From Nostoc sp. NMS2 (GTDB lineage: Bacteria; Cyanobacteriota; Cyanobacteriia; Cyanobacteriales; Nostocaceae), in the NCBI RefSeq assembly GCF_017115105.1, contig NZ_JABXKH010000042.1, forward strand, positions 62,001 through 126,000: a stretch of 64,000 nt of DNA, given 5' to 3'. Every line of letters begins with the position of its first letter. The stretch's first letter is position 1. Both the position numbers and the translations under genes were made by a program. The notes under the pieces are model-generated. The model searched no databases and was not told the DNA's origin. It was given only the letters and a program-made list of their open reading frames with translations. Shown in pieces: positions 7,291-15,774 of the stretch.

Positions 7291-8172
7291 CTAGTTGGGT
7301 GGCAATTCTAAACTCATTTCACCTAACAACCCCTTACGAAAATCTGTTAAAAGTTGCCTTGCAGCACGCTCTACATCACCTTTGTAACGATGCTCTGCCA
7401 AGGCATGTAAATAAGTATCTCCGGTGTCTGATGTCGAATCAAGTTGGTAACGCGACTGTAATGGTTTCTTCGGTAACAAATCTGTAGTTACAGCTTCCAA
7501 GTAGTTGAATAAATCCACTAGGGCTGCTGCTACTAACTGATTATCGTAAGATGCTTCACCGATATCATCACAAATGGCTAATTTCAATGCTGCGTCTTGG
7601 TCTTCTAACCTTAGAGGGATGACACCAGGAGCATCTAGCAATTCCAAATGTTCGGAAATTCGCACCCAGCGCAATTGGCGAGTTACCCCAGGACGGGCTG
7701 CACTTTCCACTACTCGCCGTCCTAAAAGGCGGTTAATCAAAGCTGATTTACCAACATTGGGAAAACCAATGACCACAGCCCGGACTGGACGAGGCAACAT
7801 TCCGCGATCGCTTCTTCTTTGATTGAGTTCTACTCCGGCCGCCTGCGCTGCCCGCGCCACTTCTGCTATACCTTTACCATGTTGAGCGTTGGTAAAATAA
7901 GGGAATTCCCCTTGACGTTTAAACCAATCTATCCATAGCGATCGCATTTGCGGCGTAATCATATCGACTCGGTTAAGTATCAATACCCGTGTCTTACCCT
8001 CTACCCACTCACCTATTTGGGGATGATGAGTCGCTAAGGGAATTCGGGCATCTCGTACCTCAAATACCACATCTACACGCTTAAGCTGTTCTTTGAGCTT
8101 CCTTTCAGCTTTAGCAATGTGACCTGGATACCATTGAATTACGTTTAATCTATAGTTTTGAGTTATAGCCAT
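7291..8172 (-). CDS. ylqF: Ribosome biogenesis GTPase YlqF/RbgA
   Basis: The 293-residue protein has the circularly permuted GTPase order of the YlqF/YawG family: G4 NRVD at 67-70, G1 GFPNVGKS at 136-143 and G3 DAPG at 180-183, followed by a helical C-terminal domain. The N-terminal WYPGHIAKAERKL is a family hallmark. RbgA-type GTPases assist late assembly of the 50S subunit. Length matches the family (about 280-300). It is convergent with the integrase gene. Its 3' end is the nearest chromosomal landmark to the element and may overlap the integration site. Confidence 0.93.
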   Translation of the reverse strand: MAITQNYRLNVIQWYPGHIAKAERKLKEQLKRVDVVFEVRDARIPLATHHPQIGEWVEGKTRVLILNRVDMITPQMRSLWIDWFKRQGEFPYFTNAQHGKGIAEVARAAQAAGVELNQRRSDRGMLPRPVRAVVIGFPNVGKSALINRLLGRRVVESAARPGVTRQLRWVRISEHLELLDAPGVIPLRLEDQDAALKLAICDDIGEASYDNQLVAAALVDLFNYLEAVTTDLLPKKPLQSRYQLDSTSDTGDTYLHALAEHRYKGDVERAARQLLTDFRKGLLGEMSLELPPN

Positions 8173-8296
8173 TTTTTTTATTTGTCATTTGTCCTTTGTC
8201 AGTTGTCCTTTGTCAGTTATCAGTTGTCCTTTGTCAGTTGTCCTTTGCCGTTTGTCCAAAACCAATGACAAATGACCAATGACCAATGACAAATGA
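8173..8296. repeat. Degenerate short tandem repeats (TTTGTC / GACAAA type)
   Basis: Repeated units of ATTTGTC, CTTTGTC and CAGTTGTC run from 8178 to about 8255. They are followed by the complementary forms ACCAATGAC and ACAAATGAC to 8296, so the block can fold back on itself. The same family recurs at 12719-12860, 28600-28668, 38262-38300 and inside the elements at 27503 and 59126. These are the short tandemly repeated sequences known from heterocystous cyanobacteria. Confidence 0.85.
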
Positions 8297-8707
8297 CTAA
8301 TGACTCCCCGTAACAGCTTGATGTAAAATCAGACGATTGCCATCAGGGTCATAGGCATAAATTTCTCTGCCGTGGGAAGCAATAGAAATGGCTCCTGGTG
8401 GGGGATAGCCTAAAGCTATGAGGTGAGCGATCGCATCTTCTAAGTTACTCACTTCTAAACACAAACTTATCTTACTTTTGGCGTATACACAAAGTGGCTT
8501 GTCGTTAGACATTGCTTCAAATTCCGATTCGCTTGTGTTCTTGGGTTTAAAAATACCTAATCGCATCCCAACCAAATGAAACTCAGCATAGACATTGGGA
8601 ATCAAAATAACTGGTTTTTGCTCCAGAAATTTAGTATAAAAATTCACTAATTTCTCAAAATTAACCGACCCTATGGTGACAAATGCGTTAGTGTACTGAA
8701 AACCCAT
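8297..8707 (-). CDS. VOC-family (glyoxalase/bleomycin-resistance fold) protein
   Basis: The 136-residue product matches a single VOC unit: N-terminal NAFVTIGSVNFEKLVNFYTKFL, and C-terminal EIYAYDPDGNRLILHQ, the usual PDGN--el pattern. VOC proteins include glyoxalases, dioxygenases and resistance proteins built from paired beta-alpha-beta-beta-beta units, often metal-binding. The substrate cannot be inferred. The gene lies alone between repeat blocks and ends about one base from the tandem-repeat array. Confidence 0.8.
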   Translation of the reverse strand: MGFQYTNAFVTIGSVNFEKLVNFYTKFLEQKPVILIPNVYAEFHLVGMRLGIFKPKNTSESEFEAMSNDKPLCVYAKSKISLCLEVSNLEDAIAHLIALGYPPPGAISIASHGREIYAYDPDGNRLILHQAVTGSH

Positions 8708-8734
8708 ATTTGCCTATCGCCCTTTAAACTTTTA

Positions 8735-8880
8735 AAAAGGAGTCAGAAGTCAGAATCCAGAAGTCAGAATCAATTAGTGGAGGATTTAGACCCGCCACTT
8801 TATTGTTCCCCACCAAATTGAAAATTTGGTGGGGAACTTAAACCCCTCTATTCATCCACTTTTTCGTTCAAAATTCATTC
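8735..8880. repeat. Dispersed repeat with AGTCAGAAT ends and CCACCAAATT hairpin
   Basis: Contains AGAAGTCAGAAT units and a hairpin CCCCACCAAATT / AATTTGGTGGGG (about 8809-8836). The text GTGGAGGATTTAGACCCGCC reappears inverted in the repeat at 20525-20745. A Nostoc-type dispersed element, with related copies at 35655-35950 and 45755-45990. Confidence 0.7.
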
Positions 8881-10529
8881 TGTTCGCGGATGTCGGAGGC
8901 ATTATTCTGGCGACTGACTCCTGAATTCTGTTTTGTTAAAACTTTGAGCAAATATTGTGTCAATGTAAACGCATCTACACCCAATTCAGTCCGCTCTTGG
9001 GCGGCTATTATACCGGCTTGTGAATGCCACCAAGCGGCAGTTGCCACAATATCTTCTACAGGAATCTGTTTAGTTGCTGCTTGTGCCAACAATCCACCTA
9101 GTAGCCCAGTTAATACGTCACCGCTACCTCCACGTGCCAGGGCGGGTGTGCTTTCAGTAATTATCCAAATGTCACCTTGAGGGTTTGCGATCGCAGTTCT
9201 CGCCCCTTTCAATAACACTACAGTCCCACTTTGTCGGGCTGCCTCCTGTACTGCTTTCACTTTGTCATGTTTAGCATCAGCGATATCAGGAAACAATCGC
9301 TGGAATTCGCCAGTGTGGGGTGTGAGTACAGTTACGGCAAGACGTTTTTTTAATGTGGCGATCGCTCCCATTTGTGCCAAAATATTTAAACCATCGGCAT
9401 CAAGAATCAGAGGGCGATCGCTTTCTATGACTTCTTGCACAATGGGAGTAGCATCTCGTGTTAAACCGGGGCCACAAGCGATCGCATTAAAGGAAGTCAG
9501 ATCGGTTTTTTCTGGTAATTGCAATTGAGCTATGGCTCCACTTTCCGTCTCTGGACAACCGACGATTAGCGCTTCTGGTAAGTGCGATACCAAAAGAGAT
9601 TTCAGCGATTCGGGTACAGCAATAGAAAGCATCCCCACACCACTAGCCCTAGCACCCAAACCAGTTAAAATTGCTCCACCTGCATAGCGGCGCGAACCGC
9701 AAATCAGGAGTAAATGTCCTTCCTTATATTTGTGGGTAACTGGTGGGCGAGGTAAAGGTAAAGTAGCCAGTGCCGTTGCTGGTGTAATACATTTAATGCT
9801 GGGTGCATCTTTAAGAACAGCTTCTACATCAGTTAAAGGAATATCAAAATCGATTAACTCAGCTTTGCCAAGATATTCTAGCGCCCGATCTTGGAAGAAA
9901 GCTAGTTTCCATAAACCCAAGCAAAAAGTGTGAGTGGCGCGAATAGCAGTTCCTAATACAATGCCAGTGTCTGTGTGTAAACCTGAAGGTAAATCGATAC
10001 TATAAATCGGCACAGACAATTGATTTAGCTGATTAATTGCAGAGACGATGGGATCAGTCAGGTTTCTTTCTAAACCAAACCCAAACAAGCCATCAATCAA
10101 CAAATCAGAATCTGGTAGTTGCTCAATTGTTTGATAAATTGGAATACCCAAACTTTGGGCAAACTGCAAGTGCTGCGAAGTTAATTCTTTAAACTTAGAG
10201 AAAGGAGAATAAATCCAAACCTCATACCCGCGAAAGTGTAATTCACGGGCTACTACTAGTGCATCCCCACCATTATGACCAGGCCCGACAAGAATTCCAA
10301 CACGAGATCCCACCGCCTGGGGCAACCCCTTTTTTAAGAGGGTGTTTGAAGCAACATAACCATTTTTAAGTGTGATTGGGGGGATCTCTTGAATCCGACG
10401 GGCAATTAATCCCGCCACTTTTTCCATTAAAGCTACTACAGGCATTCCTGCTGCAAAGATCCGATCTTCAATGTCGTGCATCTGCCCAGCAGTCACTATT
10501 ACTTGTGAAATTTTTTCTTGCCTTTGCAT
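8868..10529 (-). CDS. nnr: Bifunctional NAD(P)H-hydrate epimerase / ADP-dependent dehydratase
   Basis: The 553-residue protein fuses YjeF_N (about 10-240, with GPGHNGGDALVVAREL) and the ribokinase-like YjeF_C domain (about 255-530, with RGGSGDVLTGLLGGLLAQ). The enzyme epimerises damaged R-NAD(P)HX to the S form and dehydrates it back to NAD(P)H at the expense of ADP. The GPGHNGGD loop and GSGD motif are intact. Residues about 52-76, just before the GPGHNGGD strand, look like an extra low-conservation insertion that may derive from repeat DNA. The next gene upstream on the same strand (DUF429) stops 38 bases before this start. Confidence 0.92.
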   Translation of the reverse strand: MQRQEKISQVIVTAGQMHDIEDRIFAAGMPVVALMEKVAGLIARRIQEIPPITLKNGYVASNTLLKKGLPQAVGSRVGILVGPGHNGGDALVVARELHFRGYEVWIYSPFSKFKELTSQHLQFAQSLGIPIYQTIEQLPDSDLLIDGLFGFGLERNLTDPIVSAINQLNQLSVPIYSIDLPSGLHTDTGIVLGTAIRATHTFCLGLWKLAFFQDRALEYLGKAELIDFDIPLTDVEAVLKDAPSIKCITPATALATLPLPRPPVTHKYKEGHLLLICGSRRYAGGAILTGLGARASGVGMLSIAVPESLKSLLVSHLPEALIVGCPETESGAIAQLQLPEKTDLTSFNAIACGPGLTRDATPIVQEVIESDRPLILDADGLNILAQMGAIATLKKRLAVTVLTPHTGEFQRLFPDIADAKHDKVKAVQEAARQSGTVVLLKGARTAIANPQGDIWIITESTPALARGGSGDVLTGLLGGLLAQAATKQIPVEDIVATAAWWHSQAGIIAAQERTELGVDAFTLTQYLLKVLTKQNSGVSRQNNASDIREQNEF

Positions 10530-10567
10530 CAGCCCTAAGTCCTGTTAGCGATCTTACAATTTTAGGC

Positions 10568-11308
10568 TCAAATTCTTTGGGGGATGATAATGTAGCCTGT
10601 GGTGCGATCGCCTAATACTAAGTTACGTTCTTCTCCCCAATACCACCAGTATGCAGCAACATAGGCGCAAACTAAGCTATCTAGTTGATCTTCAGTTGCT
10701 TTGAGGGCTGCGCCTGTGGTGGGAATTTCAAGAGGAAACGAACCGCCAAGACGCCAAGGACGCAGAGGAGGAGAAAGAGAGGGGAGGATATGGAGAAGAT
10801 AATTTTGGAGTTTGATTAGTTCTAGGCGACGCTCACTGAGTCGTCCTTTTTTGTATTTGAGGATGCGTTCTAAGTTGAATAGGTTAACGATTGCTGGGTG
10901 GGGGAAGACTTCTATTTGATATCTGCTAAGTTTTTGCGGTTCAATGGTGGGTGCGTGGGCAAAACCACGTGATTCTAATTCTAAGCCAAAGTTGATGGTG
11001 CGATCGGCGAAGGGTAGGTTTTGATTCGCTGGGTAGCAACCCGCATGATATTTGCCAAAGTACTTGTGGCTGAGTTTGTCGGGGAGGCGACTCCCGGTAG
11101 CATTGGGTATGAGGGTAGGTGCATCTACGGCGATGATGGCTGGTTCGTCTGGTTGGACACTGCGATCGATCCAGGTGAGGATGTCTGCAATGGCTTCTTT
11201 GTGGTCTAAATCGAGTAATTGCAGTTGTTCGTCTATCCATTCTAAAGAGCATAATCCACTTGGTTGCGATCGCCAGCCTAAATCAATGCCAATAAATTTC
11301 ATTGTCAT
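10568..11308 (-). CDS. DUF429-family protein
   Basis: The 246-residue product begins MKFIGIDLGWRSQPSGLCSLEW and has IIAVDAPTLIPN and RYQIEVFPHPA, the recurrent motifs of DUF429, a predicted RNase H-like family of unknown function. The acidic residues in GIDLGW, AVDAP and EVFPH could be a metal site. About residues 178-193 (LSPPLRPWRLGGSFPL) are encoded by DNA resembling a dispersed cyanobacterial repeat (10735-10785), inserted in frame near the C-terminus. It is transcribed towards nnr and may share its transcript. Confidence 0.75.
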   Translation of the reverse strand: MTMKFIGIDLGWRSQPSGLCSLEWIDEQLQLLDLDHKEAIADILTWIDRSVQPDEPAIIAVDAPTLIPNATGSRLPDKLSHKYFGKYHAGCYPANQNLPFADRTINFGLELESRGFAHAPTIEPQKLSRYQIEVFPHPAIVNLFNLERILKYKKGRLSERRLELIKLQNYLLHILPSLSPPLRPWRLGGSFPLEIPTTGAALKATEDQLDSLVCAYVAAYWWYWGEERNLVLGDRTTGYIIIPQRI

Positions 11309-11453
11309 AACATGAATTTGCGATTATTTTCGCATTTTCAGGCTACCATTTACCTAAATTTACTTGCTAAAAATCGGGATAAATAATCTTATAATCTTAA
11401 AAAGATTGTCTTAATTTATTTTATCTCACAATAAATTAATCAAGATTATTCCA

Positions 11454-12722
11454 ATGAAAATCTTATTTTTACATCCCAATTTCCCCTCGCAATTTCGCAA
11501 CCTGGCGACAGTTTTAGGTCAAAATCCTAATTGCAAAGTCGTCTTTGGAACAAACCGTCGTGAAGGGGAAATACCTGGCGTTTATAAAGCTATTTACACT
11601 CCTTCTCGGGAAGCTGCTCCCCAAACCCACCATTACGTTCGCAGCCTGGAAAATGCTGTTCTCACCGCGCAGGCTGTCTATCGTGTGGCAGAAAAATTAA
11701 AAGCTGAGGGTTTCTTTCCAGATATAGTTTATGGCCATTCTGGTTGGGGTCCGACTTTATTTATGAAAGATGTTTTTCCCAAAGCAGAATTATTGTGTTA
11801 TTTCGAGTGGTTTTATCACGCTCACGGTTCCGATGCAGATTTTGATCCCAATGAACCACTCAATGCAGATGATGAATGCCGTATCCGCGTGAAAAATACG
11901 CCGATTTTGACTGATTTATATAGCTGCGATCGCGGTCTTTCTCCCACTAATTGGCAGCGTCACCAGTTTCCTAAAGAATATCATAGCAAAATCACTGTAC
12001 TTCATGATGGTATTGATACTAATTATTTTGTTCCCAAGCCAGACGCAAAGTTAGTTTTACCAAGAATAAATCTTGACCTTTCCCATGTCGAAGAGTTAGT
12101 AACTTATGTGGGACGGGGGATGGAACCTTATAGAGGATTTCCACAGTTTATGGAGACGGTAGCGCTAATTCAGCAGCGAAGACCTAATTGCCACGTAGTA
12201 GTTGTAGGAGAAGATAGAGTGGCTTATGGGAAGAATCTCCCCGATGGTCAGACTTATAAACAATTAATGCTAGAAAAATTAAAATCATCCTTGGATTTAT
12301 CGAGGCTGCACTTTACAGATAGACTACCTTACAATGAGTATCTTCAAGTTTTGCAAGCTTCTTCTGCTCATATTTATTTAACCCGTCCTTTTGTTTTATC
12401 TTGGTCAATGTTAGAAGTAATGGCAGCAGGATGTTTACTAATAGCTTCTAAGACTCCACCAGTATTGGAAGTTGTACAGGATGGGGTAAATGGACTGCTG
12501 GTAGATTTCTTTTCTCCCCAAGATATTGCTAATCGGGTTGAAGAAGCGCTGAATAATCCTCAAGAGATGAAAAAAATTCGTGCGAATGCGCGAGAGACAA
12601 TTTTGAAGCGTTATGATTTAGCCAAACTGTTACCACAGCATTTGCAATGGATGTTTGCTGGTAAAAATTCTGATAGTTTAAAAAAGCCCTCAGTTTCTAA
12701 AGGATTTGGAAAAAGTCATTAG
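11454..12722 (+). CDS. GT4-family glycosyltransferase
   Basis: The 422-residue protein starts MKILFLHPNFPSQFRNLA, a typical GT-B N-terminal strand and loop. It carries a C-terminal Rossmann domain with TYVGRGMEPYRGFPQFME and the donor-binding segment FVLSWSMLEVMAAG (EX7E-like). Such enzymes transfer a sugar from a nucleotide donor during polysaccharide or lipid glycosylation. Acceptor unknown. The next gene, 150 bases downstream, encodes a GT-A-like protein, so they may act together. The upstream region is AT-rich and probably contains the promoter. Confidence 0.85.
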   Translation: MKILFLHPNFPSQFRNLATVLGQNPNCKVVFGTNRREGEIPGVYKAIYTPSREAAPQTHHYVRSLENAVLTAQAVYRVAEKLKAEGFFPDIVYGHSGWGPTLFMKDVFPKAELLCYFEWFYHAHGSDADFDPNEPLNADDECRIRVKNTPILTDLYSCDRGLSPTNWQRHQFPKEYHSKITVLHDGIDTNYFVPKPDAKLVLPRINLDLSHVEELVTYVGRGMEPYRGFPQFMETVALIQQRRPNCHVVVVGEDRVAYGKNLPDGQTYKQLMLEKLKSSLDLSRLHFTDRLPYNEYLQVLQASSAHIYLTRPFVLSWSMLEVMAAGCLLIASKTPPVLEVVQDGVNGLLVDFFSPQDIANRVEEALNNPQEMKKIRANARETILKRYDLAKLLPQHLQWMFAGKNSDSLKKPSVSKGFGKSH

Positions 12723-12862
12723 TCATTGGTCATTGGTTATTAGTCTCTTGAATAAAGACTTTTTCCCTCAAGCAAAGGTGGAAATAAAAGCCTGAAAATA
12801 ATGAATTGTGTAAGAAGTGTATTAATCATTAGTTCTTGGCAAATGACAAATGACAAATAAAC
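12719..12862. repeat. Short tandem repeats between two glycosyltransferase-like genes
   Basis: Units AGTCATTGGTCATTGGTTATTAG (about 12716-12742) and CAAATGACAAATGACAAATAA (about 12840-12860) belong to the same family as 8173-8296. Confidence 0.75.
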
Positions 12863-12872
12863 GATATTTAAA

Positions 12873-13739
12873 ATGCGAATTATTTTTACTATTGCCCATT
12901 TTTTCAAACCTAGCAGTGAAGCTCGTCATGCTTCCCAACACAAAGACCCACAACCCCGCTTGCAGGCGTTAACTAAAAGCCTTACTGCTTTACACGAATT
13001 ATTTGGCAAATCTCAAAGTATCATCAATATTGCTCAACGAATAGCTTTACCTGCTAATCAACCCCAGTCGCACGAACTAGATATTGTTATTTGCACAACC
13101 CAAGATAATCATCTTCTGAATCAGCTTCCCTTACCATCTCATTTATATAAGCATCATTCTACTAATGTAGAACCTCTGCTTTTGGGGTTTGAATGCCAAG
13201 CTGTTCTGCAAAGTTGTCTCGGTCAGTATGATTACTACTGCTTCCTTGAAGATGACCTAATTATCCATGACCCTTGGTTTTTTATAAAATTAAATTGGTT
13301 TACCCAACAAGCGGGTGACTTAAACTTGCTCCAGCCAAATCGTTATGAAGTTTCCCCCCACGGTTTGGTTCACAAAGCTTACATTGATGGAGATTTAGCT
13401 TTACGAGTAACTGCTCCCTTTCAAAATGTGCAGGAGCAACAGGAACTCAAGGGTACAATCATGAATACACTAATTACCTTTCGTCGTGCCCTCAATCCCC
13501 ACTCAGGCTGCTACTTTTTGAATGCAAATCAGATTGCTCACTGGGCTAATCAACCTTATTTTATTGACCGCGATATTAGTTTTGTTAGCCCTCTAGAAAG
13601 TGCCGCTACTTTGGGAATTATGAAAACATTTCGGATTTATAAAACCTCACCTGAGCAAGCAAGTTTTTTGGAGATTCAGCACTCTGGAACAGGATTTCTG
13701 GGGCTAATTGGAGGACAGGTAGGTTTAGCAAAAAGGTAA
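12873..13739 (+). CDS. Probable GT-A-fold glycosyltransferase-like protein
   Basis: The 288-residue product has an N-terminal stretch with DIVICTTQDNHLL and a central YYCFLEDDLIIHDPWFF. The EDD motif after hydrophobic residues is the usual metal and nucleotide-sugar site of GT-A enzymes. A later GCYFLNANQIAHW segment resembles an acceptor-binding helix. No family name is certain. It follows a GT4 gene on the same strand across a tandem-repeat block, which suggests shared involvement in cell-surface polysaccharide. The ribosome binding site is weak. Confidence 0.6.
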   Translation: MRIIFTIAHFFKPSSEARHASQHKDPQPRLQALTKSLTALHELFGKSQSIINIAQRIALPANQPQSHELDIVICTTQDNHLLNQLPLPSHLYKHHSTNVEPLLLGFECQAVLQSCLGQYDYYCFLEDDLIIHDPWFFIKLNWFTQQAGDLNLLQPNRYEVSPHGLVHKAYIDGDLALRVTAPFQNVQEQQELKGTIMNTLITFRRALNPHSGCYFLNANQIAHWANQPYFIDRDISFVSPLESAATLGIMKTFRIYKTSPEQASFLEIQHSGTGFLGLIGGQVGLAKR

Positions 13740-13859
13740 ATCTAATTTTAGGATTTGGTGGCAAAGATTACTGCGATCGCTATCTTTAAAAACAAAGAAC
13801 AGATACACTAGAGACAATTCAGTCTCAGTTTAGAAAAGACTCAACTCAACTACAAGTCT

Positions 13860-15050
13860 TTAAACTTTTATCAGATCAAAAGTCTGCTCAAGATGACTAG
13901 CATTAACTTTATTTCTATTAAGAGCAATATCATTTAGATAAGGAATAAGCGCGTAACCAATACATTCTGCTAAACGTGGTGGTACAGCATTTCCAATTTG
14001 CCACATAGCTTTTTTCATAGAACCTTCAAAAATAAATGAATCTGGAAATGTCTGTAATCTTGCCATTTCACGAGCGGAAATAACCCGATTAAGATAAGGA
14101 TGAATATGAGTACCGCCGTGATTCTCTTTAACAGTCATACTTGGTTTATTAGGATATTGTCGTTTGAAAGCATCAACGTATTTTGTATATAAAGAACCAC
14201 CTGGAGGTACTTTAGCAATTCGCTCCATATACTCAGGTGAATGCTTAGTCCACTGATGGTTTATCTCTGATATTGGGGTATATGCTGGTAAATCGGAAAT
14301 AGCTGATTCAATAGGTTTGTATTCTTCAGGTAACAACTTAGCTTTGGGATAGGGATTTGCCATTCCAAATCTGTTGGCTATAAAGATAGCTCTTGGTCGA
14401 ATTTGTGGTACTCCATAGGCAGCAGATTCAAGAATTGCAACAGATATATTAGGATAACCAATAGATTCAAAAGCTTCAATAATTGCTTTTTTTACATCTC
14501 CGTTTTGTATAGTCAGAATGCCTGGAACATTTTCCATAACAACATACCAAGGACGTATTTCTGAGACAACACGCACAAATTCATAAAATAAACGATTACG
14601 AGGATCTTTATGGTCACGTTTTCCTGCTACGGAGAAACCCTGACATGGCGGCCCGCCTATAACAAGATTTACTTCAGGTAAGCCGATTTGTTGTAGCCAA
14701 TTACGGGGATCAAACTGTTCTATATCTCCACAAAAATGATGACATTGTGGAAAATTATTTTTATGGGTAGCAGAAGCAATTGGGTTGATTTCAACGCTAG
14801 CTAAGGGTTTAAATCCAGCTTGAACTAGTCCTTGTGTTATGCCTCCTGCTCCACAAAAGAGATCCATGAAAGTGTAATTAGATGCTGTATTTGGCACAGA
14901 ATCAACATCAATGAATATTTTGTATGGATCGGAGTCATTTTGATCTAGTTCTCGTTTGATACGTTCATAACGTCCTAACTTGGGTTTTTTTTGCTTTGTA
15001 TTAGAGTGATTCTCCTCGTTAGGAAAAAAAGAAAGTTGGGTTCCTTGCAT
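13860..15050 (-). CDS. DNA cytosine-5 methyltransferase, no restriction partner beside it
   Basis: The 396-residue protein carries the C5-MTase motifs in order: motif I DLFCGAGGITQG (63-74), motif IV GGPPCQGFS (132-140) with catalytic Cys136, motif VI ENVPG (173-177), motif VIII QIRPRAIF (216-223), and motifs IX-X with QIGNAVPPRLAE (351-362). It methylates cytosine C5 in a specific DNA word using S-adenosylmethionine. The target-recognition region between VIII and IX is short. About 60 N-terminal residues precede motif I and are Lys/Asn-rich. No endonuclease gene flanks it, so it looks like an orphan methylase. The target site cannot be read from sequence. Confidence 0.92.
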   Translation of the reverse strand: MQGTQLSFFPNEENHSNTKQKKPKLGRYERIKRELDQNDSDPYKIFIDVDSVPNTASNYTFMDLFCGAGGITQGLVQAGFKPLASVEINPIASATHKNNFPQCHHFCGDIEQFDPRNWLQQIGLPEVNLVIGGPPCQGFSVAGKRDHKDPRNRLFYEFVRVVSEIRPWYVVMENVPGILTIQNGDVKKAIIEAFESIGYPNISVAILESAAYGVPQIRPRAIFIANRFGMANPYPKAKLLPEEYKPIESAISDLPAYTPISEINHQWTKHSPEYMERIAKVPPGGSLYTKYVDAFKRQYPNKPSMTVKENHGGTHIHPYLNRVISAREMARLQTFPDSFIFEGSMKKAMWQIGNAVPPRLAECIGYALIPYLNDIALNRNKVNASHLEQTFDLIKV

Positions 15051-15102
15051 TTTTTGTTTGATATTGATGTCGGCTTTAGTGTGACATATAGCCTACGATA
15101 TA

Positions 15103-15336
15103 TCAAACATGGGGAGCATCCACTTTTGGAAGAAACACCGGGCGATTGGAATAGAGCCTCCGGCACGCTGACGCGCTAAGCGAAGCTATGCCAAAGGCTT
15201 TACGCGGCTACACAAACGAAGTCCGCCTTCGCGGACTCTCTGAAACCCGCTTTCGCGGGTTTAGTTTGTATAGCCCCAGACTTCTAGTCTGAGGGCGATC
15301 CGCCAAAACGGGATGCTCCCCAATCCTCAAACATGG
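15103..15336. mobile_element. MITE-like element with 19-bp inverted ends and 10-bp flanking repeats
   Basis: Left end GGGGAGCATCCACTTTTGG (15111-15129) matches the inverted right end CCAAAACGGGATGCTCCCC (15303-15321) with two mismatches. TCAAACATGG occurs on both sides (15103-15112 and 15327-15336), as expected for a target-site duplication. Inside, GGCTACACAAAC / GTTTGTATAGCC form an outer stem around two short hairpins, AGTCCGCC-TTCG-CGGACT and AACCCGC-TTTC-GCGGGTTT. No ORF is present, so any mobility would need a transposase in trans. Confidence 0.7.
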
Positions 15337-15774
15337 TGCAGTTTTTTCTAGAAACCCACAAAAGCAATGTCTACGACGGGCTACGCCTACGCTTACAACT
15401 TATCTCTTCAACTAACAGGTGACAAGCGATAACTTGCTTCGTGAGTCTCCTCTACTTGGTGTTGCTATATAGTCTCCAATTGTGCCTCTAGTACAGTACG
15501 GCGGAAATAAACAGACCATTTGAAATGTCTAAAACCCTTACGCAACGGTAATTACGAATTACGAATTACGCGAAGCGATACTAGTTGCACTTTCATTTCA
15601 TAACGGATGAAGAAGTCTGCACCAAAGCCTAATGCTACAAGGTAATCATCCAATGAATGCGTTTTTTGGAAGGCGATCGCTAATTCCTTCCCGACAATTT
15701 GCCTTGTGAGGGTAGTTATTATAGTTACAACTGGGAAAAAAGTAACTTACCAGCCTAAGATTACCTATATCTTT
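15337..15774. other. Intergenic region without a gene
   Basis: No convincing ORF. It holds a dispersed repeat CTAGTACAGTACGGCGGAAA (15488-15507), also found at 29580-29599, tandem AATTACGA units (about 15548-15568) and one HIP1 site near 15676. The promoter of the ABC ATPase gene must lie at its right end. Confidence 0.6.

Noticed and set aside
8173-8296. CRISPR-like tandem repeats
   Set aside because: Units are 6-9 bases, degenerate and without spacers; they are short tandem repeats, not CRISPR. No CRISPR array was seen anywhere in the window.
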